Assembly (NCBI GenBank): GCA_037501455.1
Contig: CM074857.1
Span: 104,813,501 to 104,877,500 of the forward strand
Direction of reading: 5' to 3'
DNA: 64,000 nucleotides
Source of the DNA: Lantana camara
Lineage: Eukaryota; Streptophyta; Magnoliopsida; Lamiales; Verbenaceae
The notes under the pieces are model-generated. The model was given only the letters and a program-made list of their open reading frames with translations. It did no database searches and was not told the DNA's origin. Shown piece after piece: positions 44,825-56,855 of this stretch. How positions within the stretch are numbered: position 1 is the first letter of the stretch; the number at the start of each line of letters is the position of its first letter. Made by a program: the position numbers and the translations under genes.

Positions 44825-47800
44825 TAGGGGTGTCAATTCTTGACCCGACCCGCCAACCCGAAAAATATCAGGTTCGGGTTGGGGGTTTTCGGGTCGGGTT
44901 GAAATCGGGTCGGACCCGAAATTGACCCGAATGAGAGAAGCCGGGTTCGGGTTGACCCGATTCAACCCGAAAAATTAGGCGGGTGACCCAACAACCCGAA
45001 CTCACCCGACCCAACCCGACCCGACCCGAAATTTTTTAAAAAAATATTTAATATATATTTAATATATTTAAATTATATGGTGTATTATAATTAGATAAAA
45101 AATTTATGAAATGATAATTGGTTTAGGATTAGATATACTTAAAAAATAATAATTAATTTATTATTTGAGAATAACGTGATTTATAACGTTAATATTATAT
45201 AATATGTCTAAATTATAAAATTTTGTTAATTGAAAAGACATACATGATTGTAATATGATTAGAATTAAACGGAGTTTACGGAAAAAAAAAGAGATGTATT
45301 ATTTAAACTTAAACAATTAGAATTGCATTATGATTAGTTTAGTAAAAAATATATTATTCGATCTAAATAATTATTATGTATCTAATTTATATTTTACATA
45401 ATTGCCCTATTGATTGAATTTTATTAAATTTATATAAATAAGAATTTAAATAGAGTTGATATGACAATTAATTATAATTACACTTAGAATTAGATCTTAA
45501 TTAAGATTATAAACAAGTTTTTAATGTGGGTACAATTTATTAGAGTTAGATTTAGAATTTGATTAAGATTAGACTTGTAACCAAATTTCTATCCATAATT
45601 AAGTACTTATAAAATTTCAATAATAATTTATAATACGTATTGGTTTACATAATTAACTTAATTAGACATTATGAAATCATTATTTTAAGGATATTTTGGC
45701 GATCAATAAATTTCAAAAAAAAATTCAAAAATTAACTCGTATTTTTATAATATAATATAATAGAATATTAAATAATGGTTAGTAAAATAATTTTTTTCTA
45801 TAAACATGTGATTATTATTTGAGAATAACGTGATTTATAATTTTAATATTGTATAAATTTGTCTAAATTATACAATTTTGTTAATTAGAAAGACATACAT
45901 GATTGTAATATGATTAGAATTAACCAAAAGTTTGCGGACAAAAAGAGATGCGTTTTTTTAAAGTTAAACAATTAGAATTTCATTATGATTAGTTTAGTAA
46001 AAAATATATTATTCGATCGAAATAATTTTTATGTATCTAATTTACATTTTACATAATTGCCCTATTGATTGAATTTTATTAAATTTATATAAATAAGAAT
46101 TTAAATAGAGTTCATATAAAACTTACTTATAATTACACTTAGAATTAGATCTTAATTAAAATTATAAACAAGTTTTTAATGTGAATACAATTTATTCGAG
46201 TTGGATTTAGAATTTGATTAAGATTAGACTTGTAACCAAATCCCTACCCATCTCACCCCGTTTTTCAACCTGTTCGACGTATTTTGGACTCGTTCTACTT
46301 GTTTTAGGCTCATTTTTTACTTCTTTACCCACTTATATCCATTTTACCCATTTTGAATCTATTTTATCCATTTGGATCCAATTTACCCATTTTGGATCCA
46401 TTTTATCCATTCGGATCCATCTTACCCATTTGGATCTATTGTACCCATTTTGGATTCATTTTATCCATTTAAATCCATTTTATCCACTTGTATTTATTTT
46501 ACCTGCATTTTACCCATTTTGGACACATTTTACCTACTTGGATCCATTTTACCCAGTTAGAACCATTTTACCCATTTTAATCAATTTTATCCATATTTTA
46601 CATATTTTGGATTCATTTTACTCATTTTGAATCCATTTTACACATTTGGATCTATTTTACCCACTTACTTGGATCTATTTAACCCAATTGGATCCATTTT
46701 ACCCATTTGGATCCATTTTACCCACTTGAACTCATTTTACCCATTTTGGATTCATTTTATCCATTTAGATCCATTTTACCTACTTGAATCCATTTTACCC
46801 AAATTTACCCATTTTGAATCCATTTTACCCATTTGGATCCAATTTATCCATTTTGGATCCATTTACCCATTTTGGATCCATTTACCCATTTGGATCCATT
46901 TTACCAGTTTGGACCTGTTTTACCCATTTTGGATCCATTTTATCCATTTGAATCCATTTTACCCATTTTGGATCTATTTTGTGCATTTAGGTTCATTTTA
47001 CCCACTTGGATCCATTTAACTCACTTGCATCCATTTTACTCATCTGGATTCAATTTATCCATTTTGGATCCATTTTACCCACTTGAACTCATTTTATCCA
47101 TTTTGAATTCATTTTATCCATTTAGATCCATTTTACCAATTTGGATCCATTTTACACATATTTACCCATTTTAAATCCATTTCACCCATTTGGATCCAAC
47201 TTACCCATTTTGGATTCATTTACCCATTTGGATCAATTTTACCATTTTGGATCTGTTTTACCCATTTTGGATTCATTTTATCCATTTAGATCCATTTTAC
47301 TCATTTTGGATCTATTTTGTGCATTTAGATTCAATTTACCCACTTGAATCTATTTTACCAAATGTTAGCCATTTTGGATCGTTTTAACCCACTTGGATCC
47401 ATTTTACCCATTTGGATCCAATTTACCCATTTTGGATCCATTTAACCCACTTGGATCCATTTTACCCATTTGGATCCAATTTACCCATTTTTGAACAATT
47501 TTACCCACTTGAACTCATTTTACCCATTTTGGATTCATTTTATCCATTTAGATCTATTTTAGCCACTTAAATCTATTTTACCCACATTTACCCATTTTGA
47601 ATCCATTTTACCAATTTGGATCCAATTTACCTATTTTGGATCCATTTACCCATTTGGATCCATTTTACCAATTTGGATCTATTTTACCCATTTTGGATCC
47701 ATTTTATTCATTTGAATCCATTTTATACATTTTGGATCTATTTGGTGCATTTAGGTTCATTTTACCCACTTGGATCCATTTTACCATATTTTAGCCATTT

Positions 47801-49179
47801 TGGATGCAATTTACCCACTTGGATCCAATTTACCCATTTTGGATCCATTTTACCCACTTGAACTCATTTTATCCATTTTGGATTCATTTTATCCATTTAG
47901 ATCCATTTTACCCACTTGGATCTATTTTACCCACATTTACCCATTTTGAATCCATTTTACCCATTTGGATCCAATTTACCTATTTTGAATCCATTTTACC
48001 AATTTGGATCTGTTTTACCCATTTTGGATCCATTTACCCATTTGGATCTGTTTTACCCATTTTGGATCCATTTTACCCATTTTGGATTTATTTTGTGCAT
48101 TTAGGTTCATTTTACCCATTTGGATCCATTTTACCCACATTTTACCCATTTTGAATCCATTTTACCTACTTGTATCCTTTTTACCTATTTTAATCAATTT
48201 TATCCATATTTTACCCATGTTGGATCCATTTTACATATTTGGATCCATTTTACCCACAAAGAGACAATCAAAGTAACACAGACTCGAGACTTCAATTCTA
48301 ACAAATTTGTGGGCAATCATTATTGTAAGGATATTTTGGCGACCAATAAATTGTAAAAAAAATCCAAAAATCAACTTGTATTTTTATAATATAATATAAT
48401 AGACTATTAAAAAAAGGGCTAGTAAAATATTATTTTCTATAAACATGTGATTATTATCTAAGAAAAATGTGATTTATAATGTCAATATTATATAATTTGT
48501 CTAAATTGTATAGTTTTGTTCATTAGAAAGACATATATGACTGTAATATGATTAGAATTAAACGGAGTTTATGGACAAAAATAGATGTATTTATTTGGAC
48601 TTAAAGAATTTGAATTACATTATGATTAGTTTAGTAGAAAATATATAATTCGATCTAAATAATGTTTATGTATCTAATTTTTATTTTACATAATTACCTT
48701 ATTGATTGAATTTATATAAAGAGGAATTTAAATAGAGTTGATATAGAACTTAGTTATAATTACACTTAGAATTAGAACTTAATAATATTTATGTATTAAT
48801 TTTTTTTTTTATCTTATATTAGTTGCAATTATGTCAAACCTTACAAACTATATATTTTTATATATTGTTATCAAGTTTTAAAATACTTTAAACATAAATT
48901 AGAATTAAAAAAAATCAAAAAAAAAAAAAAAAGGAAAAAGAAAATCGTTTCGGGTCGGGTCGGGTCGGGTTCGGGTTATTCGGGTTGGTCGGGTTATCGG
49001 GTGACCCGAACAGTGTTCGGGTCAACCCGAACCCAACCCGAACCCGATCAGGTCGGGTTCGGGTTGGGATTTTCGGGTTCAAATTCGGGTCGGGTCGGGT
49101 TCGGGTTGAGAATTTTCGTGTAATACCCCTACCTCAACCCGACCCGACCCCACCCGACCCACCCGAATTGACACCCCTA
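44825..49179. mobile_element. 4.36-kb hAT element with internal minisatellite
   Basis: TAGGGGTGTCAA at the left and TTGACACCCCTA at the right, with subterminal GGGTCGGGTTCGGGTT repeats. A perfect 8-bp target duplication AATACGCC lies at 44817-44824 and 49180-49187. No transposase is visible. Its core holds three diverged copies of a unit of about 654 bp (anchor words at 45161, 45815 and 48454) and, between copies 2 and 3, a minisatellite of nearly 2 kb. It lies downstream of the gene at 41955. Confidence 0.92.
46321..48256. repeat. 19-20-bp minisatellite (ATCCATTTTACCCATTTGG)
   Basis: About 100 imperfect copies of a unit like GGATCCATTTTACCCATTT, with one-base length variation. The variation lets all three plus frames stay open for long stretches, giving repetitive translations (WIHFTHF / DPFYPFGSI); these are not genes. 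Confidence 0.95.
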
Positions 49180-49839
49180 AATACGCCCCTTTTCAGCATC
49201 ACAACATTTTTGAATTGTTAAGTTATAATGTTCGGGCAACCCCTCACGTTATTAACTAGCTTTTGGGGTGAGTTTGTGTTAGCCCCTAGGCACTATCCAT
49301 ATGGACTAACTACCTACTAATGTTTGTCCAACCCTCACCTTATTAGCTAACTTTTGGGGTGAGTTCCACCACACACATATTACTTAAAACTAGGGGTGGC
49401 AAAATGGGTTGAACCCAATGGGTCCAACACATTATAGGTGGGTTGGGTTGGGTTGGTTTTGATGAAATTTAAATTGGGTTGGTTTGGGTTGGGTCAATAA
49501 TGAGTTAGGAAAGTAATGAGTCCTTAATGGGTTATGGTGGGTTGATATTGGGTTTGAATTGGGTCTTTAATGGTTTAAGATTAATTATCCAATTTTAATG
49601 TTTTATTACTATTTTACCCTCCCCATAAATTAAATATTATATTTCTATTCATAAACTTTTTAAACATAATTACATATTTTTTACACATACTCACACATAT
49701 TTACACACACTAACACAATTTTACACATATTTTCACACAATAACACATTTTTTACACACATTTACACATTAACATAATTTTACACGTATTTTCACACACG
49801 AATACAATTTTTAACTCGTTTGCCAATTTTTCAACCTGC

Positions 49840-50400
49840 TCTATTTATTTTAGACTCGTTTGACCAATTTTGGATCAATTTCACTAATTTTTCAACCCGT
49901 TCAATCTATTTTTGACTCGTTTGTCCGTTTTAAGCCAGTTTCACCCGTTTTTCGACTTTTTCAACCTATTTTGGACTCGTTTGACCCGTTTTTGACCATT
50001 TTAACCAGTTTTTCGACTTATTCGACCTATTTTGGACTCGTTTGACCAGTTTTGGACCCGTTCCATCAATTTATCGACCTATTAGACCTGTTTTGGACTT
50101 ATTTGACCCATTTTGAGCCCGTTTCAAGCCTGTTTCAACTTGTTCAATCTATTTTGGACTCATTTGACCCATTTCGGACCATTTTAATTGGTTTTTCGAC
50201 CTATTCGACCAATTTTGGACTCGTTTGACCAGTTTTGGACCTCTTTCACTCGTTTTTCAACCTATTCGATCTATTTTGGACTCTTTTGGCCCATTTTAGA
50301 CCTATTTCACCGATTTTTTTATGTGTTTGAATTATTTTAGACCCATTTGATCCGTTTTTTGAATTGTTCAACCAATTTGGACTTGTTTCAACCTATTTTT
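49840..50400. repeat. 61-bp repeat array, left arm
   Basis: About nine imperfect copies with anchor TTGACC recurring at 49921 (variant), 49981, 50042, 50103, 50164 and 50225, a period of 60-61. Confidence 0.88.
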
Positions 50401-50435
50401 AGCATGTTTACTCTAACGTATCATATATATCCAAA

Positions 50436-51295
50436 TTTGGTGAATATGATCTAAAATGGGCCAAATAGATCCAAAAAAAGTAAAATGGATCCAAATGAGT
50501 AAAATGGATCTAGATGGGTAAAATGGATCCAAGTGGGTAAAATGGATTTTAGTTGGTAAACTGGATCCAAAATGGGTAAAATGGATCCAAGTGGGTAAAA
50601 TGGATCCAAATGGGTAAAATGGATCCAAGTGGGTAAAATGAATCCAAATGGGTAAAATTGATTCAAATGGGTAAAATGTGGGTAAATGGATCCAAATTGG
50701 CAAAATGAATCCAAAATGGGTAAAATGTGGGTAAAATGGATCCAAATGGGTAAAATGGATCCAAGTGGGTAAAATGTGGGTTAAATGGATTCAAGTGGGT
50801 TAAATGGATCCAAATGGGTCAAATGGATCCAAGTGGGTAAAATGTGGGTTAAATGGATCCAAAATGGGTAAAATGGATCCAAAATGGGTAAAATGAGTCC
50901 AAGTGAGTAAAATGGATCCAAATGGAAAAAATGGATCCAAATGGGTAAAATATGGGTAAAATGGATCCAAAATGGGTAAAATGAATAAAAATGGGCAAAA
51001 TAGATCCAAGTGGGTAAAATGGATCCAAAATGGGTAAATGGATCCAAAATGGGTAAAATGGATCCAAGTGGGTAAAATGGATCCAAAATGTGTAAAATGA
51101 GTCCAAGTGGGTAAAAATGGATCCAAAATGGGTAAAATGGATGCAAAATGGGTAAAAATGGATCCAAGTGTGTAAAATGTTTCCAAAATGGGTAAAATGA
51201 GTCCAAGTGGGTAAAATGGATCCAAATGGGTAAAATGGATCCAAAATGGGTAAAAATGGATCCAAGTGTGTAAAATGGATCCAAAATGAGTCGAA
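50436..51295. repeat. 19-20-bp minisatellite, reverse orientation
   Basis: Repeats of ATGGATCCAAATGGGTAAA with some ATGTGGGTAAA spacers. This is the reverse complement of the unit at 46321-48256. Long minus frames here (for example 50781-51323) are by-products. Confidence 0.95.
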
Positions 51296-51299
51296 CGAT

Positions 51300-52130
51300 T
51301 CCAAAATATGACAAATAGGTCAAAAAAACAAGTTAAAAGAGAGTCCAAAATAGATCAAAAGGTCAAAAACGGGCCTAAATCAAGTAGAACGAATCCAAAA
51401 TAGGTCGAACAGGTTGAAAAACGGGTGAGATGGGCTTCGAACGGTTCAAAACGAGTCTAAATAGATTTAACAGGTCCAAAAAAGGGTTAAAATAGCCCAA
51501 AATGGGCCAAACGAGTCCAAAATAGAACGAACGTATAAAAAAACGGGCGAAATAGGTTAAAAACGGGTCAAATTAGTCCAAAATAGGTTAGATAGGTCGA
51601 AATACGGGTTGAAATGGCCAAAAATATGTCAAACGAGTCTTAAATAAGACAAACAAGTTGAAAAACGAGTGAAACGATCCCGAAATGGGTCAAACGATTC
51701 CAAAATAGATCGAAAAACGGGTGAAAGAGACCCAAAACGAGTCGAACGAGCCAAAATAGGTCGAACACGTTGAAAATTGGGTGAAATGGGTCCAAAACGG
51801 GTCAATCGTGTCCAAAATAGGTCGAACAGGTTGAAAATTGGGTGAAATGGGTCCAGAACGGGTCAAATGATTCCTAAAAGGTCGAATAGGTCGAAAAACG
51901 GGTGAAAGAGGCCCAAAACGAGTCGAACGAGTCAAAAATAGGTCGAACAAGTTGAAAATTGGGTGAAATTGGCCCAAAACGGGTCAAATGAGTCCAAAAT
52001 AGGTCGAACATGTCGAAAAACGGATGAAACAGACCAAAAATGGGTTAAACGAGTCTAAATTAAAACGAACATGTCGAAAAACGAAAAAACGGACTCAAAA
52101 TAGACCAAATGGGTTGAAAATATATTAATT
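51300..52130. repeat. 61-bp repeat array, right inverted arm
   Basis: Units like GGGTGAAATGGGTCC... with anchors at 51779 and 51840 (period 61), the inverse of the left arm. Confidence 0.85.
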
Positions 52131-52380
52131 GGGTCAAATAAATCCAAAATAAGTTAAATATATTAGTGAAGGGTATATTGGACATTTAAGTACTTGAATT
52201 GAGTTGGAACTCATTAATAACCCATTATTGAACCCATTAGCAAACCATTAAAACCCACCACAACCCATTAAGAACCCATTAGTATAGAATCCATTTTTGA
52301 CCCAATCCATTTAGACCCAACCCATATGAACCCAACCCAAACCCAGCCCAACCCACCCATTTGCCACCCCTACTTAAAAC

Positions 52381-52984
52381 ACACGACTGCAAGGATTTTA
52401 TGTTCACTTATTACCTTGTTTAGCTTACCGGGATCTAACTGCTCTTATGTCCTTTTCCAGTTCTATGATGTATACGATCACTCGTGTGATGCTAAAAATT
52501 CGGAATATGATCTAACCACTTAGAACGCAGTTGGTATATGCTATACACCCGTCTATTCCATTTTATGGCCTTACACTATTTACCCCCGAACTACCCATCA
52601 GTATGTTTCTTTCTTGGCTGTAAACCTATTCAGAGCTTGGTACTGCTCACTCCAATCATTTCCAAGACAAAATGCCTTTTGTGGATGTTGAGATTGATTG
52701 CAGGAAAAGGTACAAAACCAGCCCGTGAATTGGTGAATTTTGGCTGAGAGGTACTAAAAGTTGCCATAAAGCGCTGGTCCAGAAGATTCTCCATGGTAAG
52801 CAGACAGGGGTACAAGTTGTTAAAGTGCAAGAAATCAGCATGAAATTGGGTCCTCCTATATGCTTAGTCTTGTGTCCTAAATGAATAGAGTGACTGATAA
52901 TTGGGATCCAAACAAGGTTGCCCATGTGCACTATTGGAGGATCAAGCATCTTTTGGGGGGCCACTTCCATGTGCTACTTGCAGT
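52381..52984. other. Intergenic
   Basis: Unique-looking DNA between the hAT element and the CACTA-like terminus. Exon-like stretches (about 52640-52790) have no recognisable product. Confidence 0.4.
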
Positions 52985-53414
52985 CGATGGGTTATTCCCG
53001 TCAGTTTTCCGTTGAAATTTTTATTTCATTGAAATTCCAACGGAAAACCGACGGAAAAATCCCATCGATTTTTTTTTTAATTGAGGAATAAAAAAACCGA
53101 CGGGGTTATTCCCCTCGGTTTTCCGTTTGAAATTTTATTTAATTGAAATTTCAACGGAAAACCGATGGGAAAATCCCATCGGTTTTTTTTTAATTGAGGA
53201 ATAAAAAAACCGACGGGTTATTCCCGTTGGTTTTCCGTTGGAATTTTTATTCAATTGAAATTCCAACGGAAAATCGACGGGAAAATCCCGTCGGTTTTTT
53301 TGGTGCAATTTTTTTAGAATTGTTCCAAAATTTCCGACGGAAACCCAACGGAGTTCCGTTGGAAAAAAAATTCCGCCAAATTTCCGACGGAAGTTCAGTT
53401 GTTTTTTTGTAGGG
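52985..53414 (-). mobile_element. CACTA-like terminus with subterminal repeats
   Basis: The right end reads, on the minus strand, CCCTACAAAAAAACAACTG, close to the CACTACAAAAAAA ends of En/Spm elements. It is followed by CCGACGGA words and about three copies of a unit near 105-110 bp (starting near 52993, 53101 and 53206), each with an inverted ACCGACGGG / CCCGTCGGT pair. The other terminus is not found. It cuts the F-box gene. Confidence 0.6.
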
Positions 53415-53973
53415 AGACGAGCTTTACGACCCTGTGATCACGGCTCTTGGGAGCAAAACCAAATCCCAAGACTATTCTGCTCTCAGGAGCAAAACCAAAT
53501 CCCAAACCTCTCTTGGATTTGGTATTCAACGGAATCTCGCCCGCACAAATTTTCTTCAAGCTTGTTCTAATAAACGGATTCCATACGAATAAAACGGATG
53601 TAGATTTGAAGCAGATTAAACCCTCACTAGAACCAACAAGCATGGGCCGACATTCTATTTTGAGGACTGGATTGTAATTCGGAATTTGGGTGCTACTAGT
53701 TTCGGGTATCAAGGAACAAGTTTGCACGGGATGCCAACAAGGGTCTGGCATCAAAACGAGATGGGAACATGAACCACTTTCGTCATGATGACGATGATGG
53801 TAGGAGGATGTGAAACTAGGGTTTCTGATAGAAGCTTTCCATGATTTGGTGACCGTCATGAATCTCACGAGACTGTTTACCGGCAACCTCTCAAGAATTT
53901 CGAAGAAGATATCATCGGGAAGACGATTCTGCAAGTGCATACTAGGTCTCTTCCTTTTCCTAGACATGGCCAC
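53395..53973 (-). pseudogene. F-box protein gene, 3'-truncated
   Basis: Minus strand, ATG 53973. An F-box lies at residues 15-60 or so (LPDDIFFEILERLPVNSLVRFMTV, then SWKASIRNPSF). It is followed by the start of an F-box-associated domain (GLICF..., VWNPFIR, GFGFAPKSRD). Such proteins choose substrates for SCF ubiquitin ligases. The host coding sequence ends at about 53415 where the CACTA-like end begins; the last few codons to 53395 are transposon. The C-terminal two thirds of the associated domain are missing. A 36-bp tandem duplication near 53445-53515 repeats a GFGFAP segment. It is likely non-functional, unless the truncated protein is made. Confidence 0.8.
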
Positions 53974-54221
53974 TGGTACCTTCTTCTTTTTGAGGAATTG
54001 AGAGCGGTGATCTGAACAAGTCTTTGGAAATTGTATCGATCTGATGGATTGACATAAATTCTAACTAGAAAAAACTCTCAGAGTATAAGAACAAATGATA
54101 CCTACCAAATGATACCTACTCAGATAAGGAATCAATTATGTAATTCAAGGAGAAGTCTAAAAAACCCTAATTCTAAGTCTTATTATATAAGTATAATTCT
54201 AAGTCTTATTATCTATAATAT

Positions 54222-55202
54222 ATAAAAAAGGAAGCGCCTTTTCTCTCACAAACGAGCTGCTAAGACCAATTTTTTGATTTTCCATATATACCCTCAACAC
54301 CATTGCAAAATCTATATATGATTAAAGGTTGTTTTGGGAAAATTCACAATTTTAAATTAATCCACGTTCCTGCAAACTCTCAACCTACACGATTATAATC
54401 TATCCACCTTCTTTTCAAACTCATTCTCACGTTCGTGCAAACTCTTAAACTGAAGTATTATAATTTACCCACCTTCCTTCTCAAATGATTCTGAGATTTT
54501 TGTTGGGCGATCAACCTTCTTAGGTTATTAAGATTTTCGTTAGGCATCAATTGAGATTTGCTTGGACCCGTCTCACCCCAAAACACGCACAATTGTCGAA
54601 GAGCTGGTTTAAGTTGGAAAGTTGTTTTGTTGGAAAGTTGTTTGTGCTGGTTTAAGTTGGAAAGTTGCTTTGTTGGAAAGTTGTTTTCATGAATTTAGTC
54701 GCTTTCTCAATTTTGCCTAGCAACCAAGGTATATTGGGATTACCTAAGTAAATTTTCTTTTCCGATTTTGTATATGTTCTTTAAATTCTAAGCTTTTACT
54801 TCCTAATTTCATACCTTATATGTGTACTTATATTCTTGGCTTTATGAAGAGTTAATTATTTGTGTGTGCAACTAAGTAATTATACATAGTTTTAGATTCT
54901 CATATCTATCTATATTATTAAACACCAGAGTCCATTGTGGTGTCATGAACTCTTGGTCTCTTTTATTTTTCTTTTCTTTATTTATTTTATTTTATAACTC
55001 CTGTGTTTTTGTAACTTCTTTTTTCTCTCTCATTATTTCTACTATTTTCTTTTTCTTTCTTTTTTATATAATTTTTATCTCTTTTTACTTTTGGTTATTA
55101 TATTAAAAATAATTATAAAATATATATTAATAAAAAAAATTAATATATTTTAATATTAATAGTTTTTTATTTGCACATGCATCGAATGTGTGGAATTGCT
55201 AG
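54222..55202 (+). mobile_element. Probable non-autonomous Helitron
   Basis: Starts TCTATAATATATAAAA after an A and ends with a short hairpin (CACAT ... ATGTG) followed by GCTAG before a T, as Helitrons do. A second Helitron-like start, TCTATATTATTAAACACC, lies at 54909. The element could therefore be the shorter 54909-55202, or two nested ones. No Rep/helicase. Confidence 0.45.
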
Positions 55203-55241
55203 TTTAAGGTAACTCTTCACCTGTTATTTTGCAGCTAAATA

Positions 55242-56816
55242 TGTAGCACTCGAGCGCAATGTACCACATCCCCTGCACCGAGACCCGACCCGAATATGAA
55301 ATGGACAATCCATACCCGAGCTAAATCACGGCGAACGGGGACATACACACACACTATGCTAGGCCGGCTAACCCTTAAACTATACGAATCAGAGTTAAAC
55401 ATAAAAGCGGAAGCAAAACTGAACATATATCATATATATGTATACCATGAGCATCAAAGCTCCAAAAATAATTCATATACATCATCACATGCCGTCACGG
55501 CCCAAAACATGTACGCTCCATAACAATATTCATATACAATGATTAAAAGTAAGAGTATGCAAGTGTAAGACCCAAAATACAAGAGCTAGAGACGAATGCA
55601 AGACTTATGACTCGAATTCCCGCCTAGCTCCCTGACACCTGCATAAAACAACTGAAAACCAAACGGGTTCAGTCCAAAAGGGACTGGTGGGTATAAAAAC
55701 AGGGCAAGTATAATATACGACTGTATTTAAACATTCACATGCAAGCTATAATCCCAAGTGAGGTTTTTAAAGAATTTCCCAAGTGGGTGAAATAGAAAAA
55801 TCATCAAAAGGGATTATAACGATTCATTTACATTAGGTCATTCTTGGCCCGGCGAGTGGGCGTGCATTATCTCCAACCAACACCTTGTGTAGTTCATTAA
55901 ACATTCATTCATTCTTTCTTTTCATGCATAACATTCTTTCGTGCACATTCAATAACATTTACACCTTCTTCCTCCGGGTTGGTGGCGGGTTTCAAAGGCC
56001 GGACCACCCATTCATTGACCAAAAGGGGAACATGACTCCCCATATGGCACTCAGCGTCCATTCCTCGCTAACTCCTAACGAGATCCGGTTATGCCGTTAA
56101 TTGGTGGAACTAATGTGAGGGATCACCGTCGGCCCATACCTCCCTGGATAGCCACTCACACTAAGTCCCTGGGCCCCATTCGTGCATTCATTCATTTCTC
56201 GCCAAATATTTGGTAGGATTCATAAAGTAAAGGCTTTACGTTGCAAACATTTACTCTTGAAACGACTCTATATACATATATTAATTTTGGTCGAAAACTT
56301 TACACGTTGAAGATATATAGGGTCATATATCTAGATAGAAGAGAAACCCACCTTAAAACGACAAAAGAAGACACAAAAGCCTCATGGACTGGCCTCGTCT
56401 CCAACAGGATCAAAATCTGTGCAAGAAAGGTGAAGTGAGACTCAAAATGACCAATTAAGACGCTCAGCACTGAAATGATCATGATATGAATGCATAAAAG
56501 AATATATTATGTAATGAACACGTTCATGTGCACTATTAATGTCTTAAAGACAAATAAACATTCATTTCATCCCTTTCAAGAAACGTTTAAAGTCATTCAA
56601 GTTCATAACCTTCATATTTAAATCAAATTGATCCACGAATTTCAAATAACGATCATAACACGTAGGATAGCATGTTCACAATTAGAAAATAGGCAAATAG
56701 AAACATTCAAGTTATATTCGGAAATTAAATAACATGAAATAGATAACAATTAAATTCTAAAATTTAAATAAATTAAACCATAATTAGATATATATATATC
56801 ATTAAACAGGCATTAA

Positions 56817-56855
<39 letters not shown>

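Larger units (their letters stand above)
49391..52372. mobile_element. 2.98-kb hAT element with inverted minisatellite arms
   Basis: TAGGGGTGGCAAA at the left and TTTGCCACCCCTA at the right. A perfect 8-bp duplication CTTAAAAC lies at 49383-49390 and 52373-52380. Inside, a left arm of a 61-bp repeat (about 49840-50400) faces an inverted arm of the same repeat (about 51300-52130). The centre (50436-51295) is the reverse complement of the minisatellite in the neighbouring hAT element. No transposase. Confidence 0.92.

Noticed and set aside
46321..48256. CRISPR-like regular repeat
   Set aside because: Units are head-to-tail with no unique spacers; this is a plant minisatellite inside a transposon.
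46214..48356. Many overlapping open frames of 60-138 codons on the plus strand
   Set aside because: They follow the minisatellite unit in three phases; the translations are repeats and no start, codon bias or splice context supports a gene.
50413..51348. Open frames up to 182 codons on the minus strand
   Set aside because: Same cause, in the reverse-oriented minisatellite.
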